In this document: piece after piece, positions 27,022 through 35,453 of the stretch
Numbering within the stretch: the stretch's first letter is position 1
Layout: each line of letters starts with the position of its first letter
Source: Haladaptatus sp. DYF46
GTDB lineage: Archaea > Halobacteriota > Halobacteria > Halobacteriales > Haladaptataceae
Direction: 5' to 3'
Assembly (NCBI RefSeq): GCF_021083305.1
Contig: NZ_JAJFAY010000003.1
Span: 124,001 to 188,000, forward strand
Length of the DNA: 64,000 nt
The notes under the pieces: model-generated
The model's input: only the letters and a program-made list of their open reading frames with translations
Told to the model about the DNA's origin: nothing
Databases searched by the model: none
Made by a program: the position numbers and the translations under genes

Positions 27022-27757
27022 TCGTGGGTGACTTCTTAGTGTCCTAACGGACATGAAATTCTGTATCGATAATACGATTTACAGACACAACAGTATTTAT
27101 CAATAATACATTCTTGACAGGCGTTAGCTCGGGGGAGCCCGCTTCAATCTGGGTGAGATCTCGATCAAAAATGTTTTTCAACTGCACTCGCGTCTTAACC
27201 TGTTTCAAATCTGATATAGGTATTTTATGATGGCACTGTCTAGTTAATCGATTCTATGGTAAACTAGCGTCATACCGCTTCTTTTGCCCTTGCTGCAATG
27301 GAGTGGTTTCTACATTTCTGGCGAGATGTTTGACGAGATTGTCGAATTCACATCGTTCATGGCTTCCCACTCGAACCCCTCACCAAACAAACAACGGTTT
27401 TGAAGCGCCCGAAACTCACTCACTATACCGCAGCCCTCTGGTTTCCCGTATCTAGACAGTGCCTTTATGATCCAGTTGGACAGATCTCAGAGGAGATAAT
27501 GAAGACCATCAGGGTTGATTCAGTCAGATCGCGATATAGAGATACCTCACAACAGACCTCGAATGTCACATCAATTCCTGTACGGTGATACACCGTATGA
27601 GTTAAGAACTATTGGAGTTTAGTACTTGCAGTGTGCTATCAGTATTCCTTACTAAGAAAAGTACCTCATGAGTTATAAATAGTCTTGAAATATGTCAAGT
27701 TCTTCAGAGAGAAGACATATATCATCATGTTACAACGGTAATAATAGCGTATTGCAA
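27022..27757. other. 736-base AT-rich gap with degraded sequence
   Basis: No intact gene is seen. A minus-strand stretch at 27310-27486 is open without a start codon and has protein-like character (for example EFRALQNRCLFGEGFEWEAM), which suggests an unidentified gene remnant. GGCACTGTCTAGTTAA at 27232-27247 resembles the outer end of IS6-type inverted repeats, but no partner copy is found. A TATA-like TTATAAATAG near 27673-27683 is the likely promoter of the epimerase gene. Confidence 0.5.
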
Positions 27758-28681
27758 ATGCAACTATCTGATAAACGCGTCCTCGTTACTGGCGGTGCGG
27801 GATTCATCGGCTCGAATCTCGCAAATAGTCTTGCTCTCGAAAACGACGTCGTTGTCGTCGACGACGGCTATCTTGGTACACCAGAAAATCTCGATGATGG
27901 CGTTGAGTTCCACGAACAGAGCGTCCTCGATAACGACCTCCCGACTGACGTTGACGTGGTGTTCCACATCGCCGCCCTCTCCTCATACAAAATGCACGAG
28001 GAGAACCCGACGAAGGGTGCACGGGTGAACATCGAAGGATTCGTCAACACCGTTGAACAGGCCCGAGACGACGGTTGCGACACCGTTGTCTATGCCTCCA
28101 CGTCATCCATCTACGGTAATCGAACCGAACCATCGCCCGTCACCATGGATGTAACCGTCAACACCGGCTACGAAGCCTCAAAACTCGCGCGCGAAAAGTA
28201 CGCCGAGTACTTTGCCAACCACTACGATATGAATATGGCAGGGATGCGCTTCTTCTCGGTGTATCAAGGCTACGGTGGTGCAGAAGAGCACAAACAAGAG
28301 TATGCGAACGTGATCGCACAGTTTGCCGACGATATGGCAAAGGGCGAAGCTCCTGTTCTATTCGGAGACGGCACGCAGACACGTGACTTCACCCACGTGG
28401 ACGATATCGTCCGTGGACTCATCCTCGCTGCGGAGAACCAACTCACGGGTGTCTATAACCTCGGCACCGGCGAACAGATCTCGTTCAACGATCTCGTCAA
28501 ACTGCTCAACGAGGAACTCGGTACTGAGATCGAGCCCGAATACATCGAGAACCCGATTCCGGATTCGGTGTATGTTCACGATACGATGGCAGATTATTCC
28601 CAGATACACGCAGAAACTGGCTGGGAACCGAAGATAACTCTTCGTGAGGGACTGAAATCCGGCTGTGAACAATACCAGTAG
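27758..28681 (+). CDS. NAD-dependent sugar-nucleotide epimerase/dehydratase (module B)
   Basis: From the ATG at 27758 this 307-residue extended SDR reads LSDKRVLVTGGAGFIGSNLA, then YASTSSIYGN and the YEASK catalytic pair, as in UDP-glucose 4-epimerases. The frame is open to 27692, but the extra 22 residues are polar and precede the Rossmann strand with no family match. FGDGTQTRDFTHVDDIVRG is the usual C-terminal substrate-binding block. It is the module B counterpart of the mosaic epimerase at 12201 and the last intact gene of the island. Confidence 0.88.
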   Translation: MQLSDKRVLVTGGAGFIGSNLANSLALENDVVVVDDGYLGTPENLDDGVEFHEQSVLDNDLPTDVDVVFHIAALSSYKMHEENPTKGARVNIEGFVNTVEQARDDGCDTVVYASTSSIYGNRTEPSPVTMDVTVNTGYEASKLAREKYAEYFANHYDMNMAGMRFFSVYQGYGGAEEHKQEYANVIAQFADDMAKGEAPVLFGDGTQTRDFTHVDDIVRGLILAAENQLTGVYNLGTGEQISFNDLVKLLNEELGTEIEPEYIENPIPDSVYVHDTMADYSQIHAETGWEPKITLREGLKSGCEQYQ

Positions 28682-28758
28682 TGCATTTAAACCCTGAATT
28701 GTTTGTTTCTCTTCTATAATCTTTGCAAGCGGATAGTGAGTTTCAAATAAAACAACTG

Positions 28759-28781
28759 TGACTCACGGTTTGTGTGAGTCA
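28759..28781. repeat. 8-base perfect hairpin downstream of the epimerase
   Basis: TGACTCAC and GTGAGTCA are separated by seven bases, about 78 bases after the epimerase stop, and an AT-rich tract (ATTAATATATTTTATTT) follows. The layout resembles a stem-loop terminator, though archaeal terminators usually need only T-runs; it might also mark an element end. Confidence 0.6.
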
Positions 28782-28912
28782 ATTAATATATTTTATTTAC
28801 ATCTGTATCTGCGCCAGTCATGGTTTTTTATTATCGTCTTTGGTTTTATTAAATATTCATATCGTTATACGGTGAAAAAGTTCATAAGACACATCTACCT
28901 AACTCCTTTATA

Positions 28913-29065
28913 ATGCAAGCAGAATTAGAACGGGATGTCTGTTCGGAACTCGTCGGGCAAGACTGTCAGTGATGTACGGATGGCGAACTGGAACAGACAA
29001 CCTACAAGGACAAGAAAGCAGTTGTCTGTATGCAGTGTGAGACTCCGGCTGCACAGTTTTGGTAG
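28913..29065 (+). pseudogene. Interrupted small zinc-finger protein (HVO_A0556-like)
   Basis: The ATG at 28913 opens MQAELERDVCSELVGQDC, reaches TGA at 28970-28972, and the same frame continues CTDGELEQTTYKDKKAVVC and MQCETPAAQFW to a TAG at 29063. Intact haloarchaeal proteins of this kind have about 45-50 residues with two Cys pairs, a Gly-Thr-Tyr-Lys-Gly/Asp middle and end in PxAQxW. The first Cys pair is damaged and a stop follows, so the gene is dead. It lies at the right edge of the low-G+C island. Confidence 0.65.
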
Positions 29066-29338
29066 TACTACCGTATCCAATTCGTTCACTGGAATCGCTT
29101 TGATCTCCGCTCAACAACCCCAGGTCTGCCAGACATCTTCCCCCTTGTTTACTCCCTCGATCTACACTTGCTCCCGTCGAAGTCAAACCAGACACGCTCA
29201 CTAATACGCTGGCGAACGTACGTCAAGTAACATTTAGGGGATTTCAATGACAGTGAACTACCTTGCTAGTCGTCAGAATTGTATCGAGGAACCCGAACAC
29301 TCGGTACCGACTACGTACGGGGTTTCTCGGTGGAGCCC
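29066..29338. other. Island edge, no gene seen
   Basis: Base composition returns to the high-G+C background by about 29280. A frame continuing after the broken zinc finger (FVHWNRFDLRS onward) looks like eroded coding DNA but is not recognisable. Confidence 0.35.
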
Positions 29339-30457
29339 ATGAACATTGACGTCCTCGACCGACTTACGCTCAATCGGGCTCTGTTGGCGCGACAATCGTT
29401 ACTTCAGCGCGAACGGTCGTCAGCCGAGCAAACCATCGAGCGTCTGGTTGGAATGCAGTCTCAGAAACCGGAGGATCCGTACATCGGGTTGTGGACGCGT
29501 TTAGCCGATTTTAGACACGAGGAATTGGGCGAGTTAATCGCCGACCGGCGGGCGGTGCGCGCGTCGCTGATTCGCGCGACGATTCATCTGGTAACCGCTC
29601 GCGATTACGTACGAATCCGGCCAGTTCTCTACCCCGTCTTCGAACGAAGCGTGTATTCGAACGCCGACAGAAAACGGGAGCTCGAAGGAGTCGATACCGC
29701 GGCCGTTCTAGCCACCGGACGGACCCTGATGGAAGAAGAGCCGTTGACTCAAGCCGAGTTGCGCGACTTGTTGGCTCCCGAGTGGCCGAACCGCGATGCC
29801 ACTGCCCTCGCTTTCGTAAACCGAATGCTACATCCGTTGGTGCACGTTCCGCCTCGCGGTATTTGGGGCGAGAACGGCCCGGTAGCGATGACGACAGCGG
29901 AGAACTGGCTCGGCGAGCGGGTGAGCTCAACTGCCGACTCGGGAATGGTCGACGAGTTGGTCCTGCGATACCTCGCCGCGTTCGGTCCGGCTACCGCCGC
30001 CGACGCGCGAACGTGGTCCGGACTCCCGGGATTGGGTGACGTCATGGAACGGCTCCGTCCACAGCTCCGAACCTTCCGTGATACGGACGGCCGCGAACTA
30101 TTCGACGTCCCCGACGCACCGTTACCCGATTCGGACATTCACGCGCCACCTCGATTTCTTCCGGAATTCGATAACGCGTTGCTCTCCCACGCCGACCGCT
30201 CCCGGATACTTCCTCCGGAACATCGCCAGCGGGTCATCAGCGAGCGATCCGCCAAGGGGACCGTTCTGATCGACGGATTCGTAAGCGGGTTCTGGCGTCT
30301 CGAACGGACACGCGATGCTGCTACGCTTCGAATCGAACCGTTCGAGTCGCCTTCGGGGGAACAGCGCGCCGCCCTTTCAGAGGAAGGGAATCGGTTGCTC
30401 GCCTTCGCTGCGAGCGATGCAGCGGAACGCGAAATCGAGTTCACGGACGTGGAGTAG
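29339..30457 (+). CDS. AlkZ-like DNA glycosylase (winged-helix, PF06224 type)
   Basis: From the ATG at 29339 the protein has 372 residues. Near the N-terminus, LVGMQSQKPEDPYIGLWTRL contains Gln40-Ser-Gln42, the Q-x-Q catalytic pair of AlkZ-type glycosylases, which unhook bulky or cross-linked alkylated bases. Winged-helix segments follow (for example LVTARDYVRIRPVLYP and LVLRYLAAFGPATAADARTWSGL). Length and layout match the family. The frame is open to 29279, but the family normally starts at this MNIDVLDRLTLNRALLARQ segment. It stands alone outside the glycan island; the natural lesion is unknown. Confidence 0.82.
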   Translation: MNIDVLDRLTLNRALLARQSLLQRERSSAEQTIERLVGMQSQKPEDPYIGLWTRLADFRHEELGELIADRRAVRASLIRATIHLVTARDYVRIRPVLYPVFERSVYSNADRKRELEGVDTAAVLATGRTLMEEEPLTQAELRDLLAPEWPNRDATALAFVNRMLHPLVHVPPRGIWGENGPVAMTTAENWLGERVSSTADSGMVDELVLRYLAAFGPATAADARTWSGLPGLGDVMERLRPQLRTFRDTDGRELFDVPDAPLPDSDIHAPPRFLPEFDNALLSHADRSRILPPEHRQRVISERSAKGTVLIDGFVSGFWRLERTRDAATLRIEPFESPSGEQRAALSEEGNRLLAFAASDAAEREIEFTDVE

Positions 30458-30468
30458 GCGGCCTGCGT

Positions 30469-30777
30469 TCACTCCTTCGACGAATACAGTTCGTAGTGTT
30501 GTACCGTCGGTTCGAACTCCAGGAGAAACTCGTCGTCTTCGGGATAGTACGTCGCCGTCTCGATGTCGGGACCGGCAAACCGTTCGATTGCGTCCTCCGA
30601 ATCCCAGAAAGAGAGCGTGAGAAAATGCGCTTCGTCGCCGTCAAATCGTCGAAGGACGTACGCGCCGCGGTTACCGTTGACGGACTCATAATCGGGTATC
30701 GCACGCCGTTTCAAGAAGTCCAGATACGCATCTGCTTTCGTTGCTGATGTCCTTCCGTGCCAAAGGCGGGCAATCAT
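30469..30777 (-). CDS. ABM-type dimeric alpha/beta-barrel protein
   Basis: This 102-residue protein begins MIARLWHGRTSATKADAYLD and has ESVNGNRGAYVLRRFDGDEAHFLTLSFW, the pattern of the antibiotic-biosynthesis monooxygenase (ABM) fold, a ferredoxin-like beta-alpha-beta dimer. Members range from quinol oxygenases to haem-degrading or simply stress-related proteins, so no substrate is proposed. It is convergent with the AlkZ-like gene, 11 bases apart. Confidence 0.75.
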   Translation of the reverse strand: MIARLWHGRTSATKADAYLDFLKRRAIPDYESVNGNRGAYVLRRFDGDEAHFLTLSFWDSEDAIERFAGPDIETATYYPEDDEFLLEFEPTVQHYELYSSKE

Positions 30778-30881
30778 ACGATGTACACGCCGTGACGAGC
30801 TAAAACATCATCGCGCCCCGACACCTCGAAGTGGACCGCGATGGAACCCACGTTTATTGAACTGGGTCCCGACGGAATTGT

Positions 30882-31079
30882 ATGGCGAAAATAGTGTACG
30901 ATGTCCCGGATGGAACCAGCGAACGCGAAATAGACGCCGATAACATCTCCGACTCCGGTCGGGTGGAGGGAATAAGGTTGAACCTCAAAGACGAAGGGTA
31001 TCTGCACATTCCCTACGGCCGTCTCTACTGGATCCGAATGAGCGAAGACGAGGGTAAGATCGACTATTCGCGATCGTGA
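30882..31079 (+). CDS. Small conserved-looking hypothetical protein (65 aa)
   Basis: The 65-residue product (MAKIVYDVPDGTSEREIDAD onward) is acidic with strong beta character and no membrane segment or metal-binding Cys. Codon bias and acidic composition agree with a real haloarchaeal gene. It lies between the ABM gene (divergent) and the AI-2E permease gene in the same orientation, with 81 bases to the latter. I do not recognise a function. Confidence 0.65.
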   Translation: MAKIVYDVPDGTSEREIDADNISDSGRVEGIRLNLKDEGYLHIPYGRLYWIRMSEDEGKIDYSRS

Positions 31080-31130
31080 TGGCCGTTCCGTGCGGTTCCC
31101 GCGCTGGCGATCGATATCTCGGGAAAAGCT

Positions 31131-31158
31131 CTTTAAAGCGATTTCCTCAACGGTTGAG
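31131..31158 (+). promoter_or_regulatory. TATA-like box with an overlapping start-site palindrome
   Basis: CTTTAAAG (31131-31138) lies about 25 bases before the ATG at 31161, and the perfect inverted repeat CTCAAC-G-GTTGAG occupies 31146-31158, directly where transcription would begin. Such placement is what a repressor blocking polymerase would need; the cognate regulator is unknown. Confidence 0.45.
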
Positions 31159-31160
31159 AT

Positions 31161-32387
31161 ATGAACGTTGACCCCACACGGGATCGCGAACGGACCGCTT
31201 GGTGGCTCATTTTCGGGACACTCGGTTTGGTTTTCGCCTTCATCCTTTACTCGTACGTCGGAACCATCGTCCTCGGATTGTTCGTCTACTACGCGACGCG
31301 GCCGATCTATCGTCGATTGAGCCATCGCGTCCAATCGCGTAGCCTCGCGGCGGGACTCGCGTTGGGCGCGCTCGCTTTCCCCGGCATACTCCTCATCGCG
31401 TACACGGTGTTCGTGAGTTTCCGGCAGTTGGGCGAACTCGCGGGGATCGACTACGAGCAGTACGAATCGTTATTTGGACCGTACGTGCGAAGTGTCCTCG
31501 GGCGACAAAATCCGCAAGACGCGGTCAATCAGATCCTCTCGAATCCCCAGCAACTCATCCGGTATCTCGACCCTCGAACGGCGAGCGAGGTCATAACGTC
31601 GGCCGGTGGCTATCTCGGTGCCGTCGCAACGGGCCTTTTGCACGTCTTTATCGCGCTCGTTATCGCGTTCTATCTCCTTCGAGACGATCAAAAGCTCGCT
31701 CGCTGGTTTTCATCACAGATCAGCGGCGAGACCAGCGCGACGCACGCATATTTGATGGAGGTCGATACCGACCTCGAAACGATTTACTTCGGAAACATTC
31801 TGAACGCGTTCGTCGTCGCCATCGTCGCCGCGATCACCTACACGGCACTCGATAGTATTGCCCCGCCCGAAGTGGGCATCCCCGCAGCAGTTCTTTTGGG
31901 ACTCTTGACCGGGCTCGGCAGTCTGATTCCCGTCGTCGGCATGAAAATCGTGTACGTACCGATCGGTCTGTATCTGGTGGGGCGGTCCCTCGTCACCGCC
32001 CCACAGTCGATCTGGTTTCCGCTCGCTTTCCTCGTGGTTGCGGCGGTTATCGTCGATGGGCTGACCGAAATCCTGTTGCGTCCGTACATCTCCGGTCGGA
32101 ATCTCCACGTGGGTCTCGTCCTCTTCGCCTACATCCTCGGCCCCCTCCTCTTCGGGTGGTACGGACTGTTCCTCGGTCCACTTCTGCTGGTGCTGTTCGT
32201 TCACGGCGCACGGATCATCCTCCCGGACCTTCTGCACGGCCGAGAGCTAACGCCGTTTGCCACCGCCGCGGACCCGATTCCGGATGCGAATGAGAATCCA
32301 GACCGTGATACGACTTCCGCGGATGCGGACGATACCGAAGCATCGGAGACCGACGCCGCTTCCGAACCACCCGACGAAGGGAAGTAA
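31161..32387 (+). CDS. AI-2E family permease (PerM-like)
   Basis: This 408-residue protein has about eight membrane helices (residues 10-360), the large central hydrophilic stretch near 85-170 and the late block GLLTGLGSLIPVVGMKIVYVPIGLYL, all typical of the AI-2E transporter/PerM family. The last 45 or so residues form a soluble acidic tail rich in Asp, Glu, Thr and Ala. Family members export small molecules or act in Na+/H+ exchange; the haloarchaeal substrate is unknown. A palindrome lies between its TATA-like box and start. Confidence 0.88.
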   Translation: MNVDPTRDRERTAWWLIFGTLGLVFAFILYSYVGTIVLGLFVYYATRPIYRRLSHRVQSRSLAAGLALGALAFPGILLIAYTVFVSFRQLGELAGIDYEQYESLFGPYVRSVLGRQNPQDAVNQILSNPQQLIRYLDPRTASEVITSAGGYLGAVATGLLHVFIALVIAFYLLRDDQKLARWFSSQISGETSATHAYLMEVDTDLETIYFGNILNAFVVAIVAAITYTALDSIAPPEVGIPAAVLLGLLTGLGSLIPVVGMKIVYVPIGLYLVGRSLVTAPQSIWFPLAFLVVAAVIVDGLTEILLRPYISGRNLHVGLVLFAYILGPLLFGWYGLFLGPLLLVLFVHGARIILPDLLHGRELTPFATAADPIPDANENPDRDTTSADADDTEASETDAASEPPDEGK

Positions 32388-32503
32388 CTCGGTCGTGGCC
32401 GCTCTCGGACTCGTTTCTACCCATCTACCTGGTGAGCGAGGCTGAGCCGTCGAGCCAACTGTTAACTCTTTGGAAGCACAAACGGTGATCGGAGGGAATA
32501 CCG

Positions 32504-32620
32504 ATGACAACGGATGAAAACCTCCCGCCCGAGGAACCGGACGGTGAAAATGCACCCGACCTCGACGACTTGGTCGACCGGATTCTGAGCGGCGGAAACG
32601 ACCCTTCACCGTCGGCGTAG
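32504..32620 (+). CDS. Small acidic protein (38 aa)
   Basis: MTTDENLPPEEPDGENAPDL and a short amphipathic end (DDLVDRILSGGNDPSPSA) make 38 residues, very acidic as expected of a halophile. GGAGG at 32491-32495 lies 8 bases before the ATG, a good ribosome site. No family is recognised. It follows the AI-2E permease by 116 bases. Confidence 0.55.
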   Translation: MTTDENLPPEEPDGENAPDLDDLVDRILSGGNDPSPSA

Positions 32621-32829
32621 TCGGCATCATCGACGCGAGAGTCCGCGAGAATTTTTCTCCCATCGCTCACGGTCGGTGGCCGACAGGGTTGCCGGACGAT
32701 GGAGAGTTTTGAGACATTGGCGAGAAACCATAATCACCGGTTGTTCCTACACTCGTGTGACTGGGTCACTCGCGACACCGCTTAAACGACCGTCCGGTGC
32801 TATCTACGGTGACTCAGGGTGTATCACGC

Positions 32830-33189
32830 ATGAATTCGAACTCCACACTTCGCGACGAAGGAACCGATATGACCGCGTTCGACCTGTCGTCGCCCGAAAT
32901 GGCGTCGGTTGTCACGGACTGGCGACGCCGCGCCGTTCTCACGTATCTCCGCGACAACGGTGCGGTACAGTTGTCGGAACTCGCTTCCCATCTGGCGCGG
33001 AAGAAAGCCAACGAGGAGGGTCGAGGACCGACCCGTTCCGACGAGCGACGAACCCGCGTAACACTTCACCACGTGGACGTTCCGTTCCTCGCGGACGCCG
33101 GAATGGTAACGTACGATACCGTTTCACGAATCGTCACCCCCACACCGACGGTCGACCGCCTCGGTGCTCCCTTCTTTACCACTGGGTGA
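32830..33189 (+). CDS. DUF7344-type winged-helix protein
   Basis: From the ATG at 32830 the protein has 119 residues. DWRRRAVLTYLRDNGAVQLSELASHLA is a winged-helix recognition pattern and is followed by RVTLHHVDVPFLADAGMVTYD, the second half of the DUF7344 domain common in haloarchaeal regulators. It would bind DNA, probably as a dimer; no effector domain is present. The ATG at 32797 is in frame but adds only an unlikely 11 residues. Target genes cannot be told. Confidence 0.78.
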   Translation: MNSNSTLRDEGTDMTAFDLSSPEMASVVTDWRRRAVLTYLRDNGAVQLSELASHLARKKANEEGRGPTRSDERRTRVTLHHVDVPFLADAGMVTYDTVSRIVTPTPTVDRLGAPFFTTG

Positions 33190-33211
33190 TGGTGCCGTCG
33201 CTGCGAGCGAT

Positions 33212-33592
33212 TTACAACTCGTGTGAAACGCTCACGTGCATTCCGACGAACGTCCAACCGTCACGTTCGACGAGCGTTCCGCTCCACCGGGTATCGAACT
33301 CGCGGCGTGTTCCGTTCGTCGCGTCCGTCCACGCCATATCGACCGTGTCGGAAAACCACGCGTAACCGTCTCGTTCGGCCACTCGCAGTTCGTGGCTCGT
33401 CACCGTCCAGTCCTCGGTCTCGCGGGTCTGTTCGCGCAACCCTTCCGCAACCGCCTCGTATCCGACGAGTCGCTCCGAGATTCCGAACTTGACCAGCGAG
33501 TCGTCCTCCGCGAAATATGGATAGAGCGGTTCGCCCTGACGAAGCGATTCGTAGTACTTTCGGACGGTGGCTTCGGCGTCGTCGGCGTTCAT
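33212..33592 (-). CDS. NTF2-like (SnoaL) domain protein
   Basis: From the ATG at 33592 the protein has 126 residues: DAEATVRKYYESLRQGEPLYPYFAEDDSLVKFG, RLVGYEAVAEGLREQ, and WSGTLVERDGWTFVGMHVS at the end. This is the cone-shaped SnoaL/NTF2 fold, used by isomerases, ketosteroid-like enzymes or ligand-binding proteins. The frame is open 48 codons upstream, but that part is Arg-rich and lacks the fold. It is convergent with the DUF7344 gene. Confidence 0.75.
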   Translation of the reverse strand: MNADDAEATVRKYYESLRQGEPLYPYFAEDDSLVKFGISERLVGYEAVAEGLREQTRETEDWTVTSHELRVAERDGYAWFSDTVDMAWTDATNGTRREFDTRWSGTLVERDGWTFVGMHVSVSHEL

Positions 33593-33818
33593 GACGAACG
33601 ACCATCCGTCGGGGAGTCCCAAAGGTGTTCTTCTCACTCGACCTGGACGGGAGGATGGATTCGTATCGACCGAGTGGCCCCACCGGGCGTGATTTTGTCG
33701 AGTAGATAACACACGGGATAGCTCGTTGAAAGTCATTTCATCGTCGTAGGGAGTGTCGTTACTTCGAATTGAGAACGCTGGTCAAAGGATATATGAGTAT
33801 AAATGTTGGTGTAATATT

Positions 33819-34526
33819 ATGAATATGAGCAAGATGTCTAAAGACAGAAGGATCGCGCTGTTTTCGGGAATTCTGATTCTTCTCGGAATTATTGTAGGAG
33901 TGTTCAGTATCGTCCCCGCTGTGGAAAGTTCGAATTATCTCATCGAAGCCTCTGAAAACCAGAATCGAGTGCTGATGGGAGCATTGTTCCAATTTATATT
34001 AATTCCGACATATTTGGGATTTGCGCTTCTTTTGTATCCAATCGTGAGTAAGTACAGCGAAAGTTTAGCGATTGGGTTCGTCGGGTTTCGAATAATTGCT
34101 CAAGTATTTCAACTGATCGGCGTGATACTCCTGCCGTTGTTCGTGTTCTTGAGCCAGGAATATGTGACCGCTGCAACGACCGACCGGTTATATATTCGAA
34201 CTTTCGGAGAGTTATTACGACTGGGACGTGACTTGGTGAACCATGTTGGAGTAATGTCGTCTACGGGCTTGGGTAATTTGATCTTATACTATGTGTTTTA
34301 CAAGACAAAGCTGATCCCGAGATGGTTATCAATCTTCGGTTTTGTCGGGAATATACTGGGAATACTAGCTAGCTTTTTAATCCTCTTCTCTATTATCAGC
34401 GTGATATCCCGCGAATTCATCGCGTTATCGACCCCATTGGTCTTACAAGAAGTTATCCTTGCATTTTGGTTGATCATCAAAGGATTTCGTCTATCCGGGT
34501 CAAACTTGACATCAGAAACTGTGTGA
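33819..34526 (+). CDS. DUF4386 membrane protein, AT-rich
   Basis: From the ATG at 33819 (MNMSKMSKDRR) the protein has 235 residues with about six membrane helices, and GILILLGIIVGVFSIVPAVE followed by GALFQFILIPTYLGFALLLY match DUF4386. The gene is strikingly AT-rich against its neighbours and the protein is not acidic, which suggests recent acquisition from a non-halophile such as a Bacillus-like bacterium. Function is unknown. Confidence 0.75.
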   Translation: MNMSKMSKDRRIALFSGILILLGIIVGVFSIVPAVESSNYLIEASENQNRVLMGALFQFILIPTYLGFALLLYPIVSKYSESLAIGFVGFRIIAQVFQLIGVILLPLFVFLSQEYVTAATTDRLYIRTFGELLRLGRDLVNHVGVMSSTGLGNLILYYVFYKTKLIPRWLSIFGFVGNILGILASFLILFSIISVISREFIALSTPLVLQEVILAFWLIIKGFRLSGSNLTSETV

Positions 34527-34655
34527 AATACAGATTGGACATTTATCAGTAACCCATCAACTCGTCGTCGTGATGGTAGTCCCTCTGCGCCTCGTTCGAC
34601 ACTACTTTGCGGCGAAAGCTAAACGGTGACGAACGACCGATTCAATCGTGCGTCA

Positions 34656-35453
34656 CTAGTTCCACGGTGCGTCGTCGGGGTCGATGAGACGCTCTTCGCG
34701 CTCGATGGCGTCGATCGCCGCGATATCGTCTTCGTCCAACGCCAGTTCTCCCGCCTCCAAGTTCTCCCGGAGGTGGTCCTCGCTCGACGTCTTCGGGATG
34801 GAAACCACGTTCTCCTTCGCGGCGAGCCACGCCAGCGACACCTGCTGTGGTGTCGTATCGTGTTTCTCCGCGATCTCCTGAATCTCATCCACATCAGTCA
34901 CTTCCCCGCGGGCTATCGGCGCATAGGCGACGAGCCAGTGGTCGTCCTCGTGCGCGTACTCGTGGAGTTCCTCCTGTTGGAGCAGGGGGTGCATCTCGAC
35001 TTGATGGGCAAATATCGGCGCGTCGAGGACGTCCTTTGCTTCGTCCAGTTGTTCGGGCGTGAAGTTGCTCAGGCCGACGTGGTCGATTTTCCCGTCGTCG
35101 CGGAGTTCGTCGAACGCCGGAATGGTTTCCTCGGCATCGTACGAGTTCCGCGGCCAGTGGACGTACAACAGGTCCACGCTCTCGACACCGAGCCTGTCGA
35201 GGCTGTCGTCCGCACTCTCCAGCACGTCGTCGTACGCGAGTTTGTCGTCCCACACCTTGGTCGCCAGAAAGACGTCCTCGCGGTCGATATCCGCGCGTTC
35301 GATACCGTCACCGACGTATGTCTCGTTGTCGTAGGCCTGTGCGGTATCGACGTGGCGATAGCCGGTTTCCAGCGCGGTGGAGACGATGTCAGCGCACTGC
35401 TCCGGGTCGGTGTTCTTGTACGTGCCGAGTCCGATGTTCGGGAGTTCGTCCAT
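34656..35453 (-). CDS. Aldo/keto reductase
   Basis: This 265-residue protein has the catalytic tetrad of the family: Asp36 and Tyr41 (HVDTAQAYDNE), Lys66 (FLATKVWDD) and His99 (DLLYVHWP). It would reduce aldehydes or ketones with NAD(P)H in the cytoplasm. The C-terminus ends in LIDPDDAPWN, near the normal family length. It stands alone, divergent from threonine deaminase with about 200 bases between. Confidence 0.9.
   Translation of the reverse strand: MDELPNIGLGTYKNTDPEQCADIVSTALETGYRHVDTAQAYDNETYVGDGIERADIDREDVFLATKVWDDKLAYDDVLESADDSLDRLGVESVDLLYVHWPRNSYDAEETIPAFDELRDDGKIDHVGLSNFTPEQLDEAKDVLDAPIFAHQVEMHPLLQQEELHEYAHEDDHWLVAYAPIARGEVTDVDEIQEIAEKHDTTPQQVSLAWLAAKENVVSIPKTSSEDHLRENLEAGELALDEDDIAAIDAIEREERLIDPDDAPWN

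Noticed and set aside
27127..27140. Short GCTC-GGGG-GAGC hairpin considered as an IS200/IS605 end
   Set aside because: The stem is only four bases and lacks the GCGC-TTTA-GCGC layout and flank seen at 49339.
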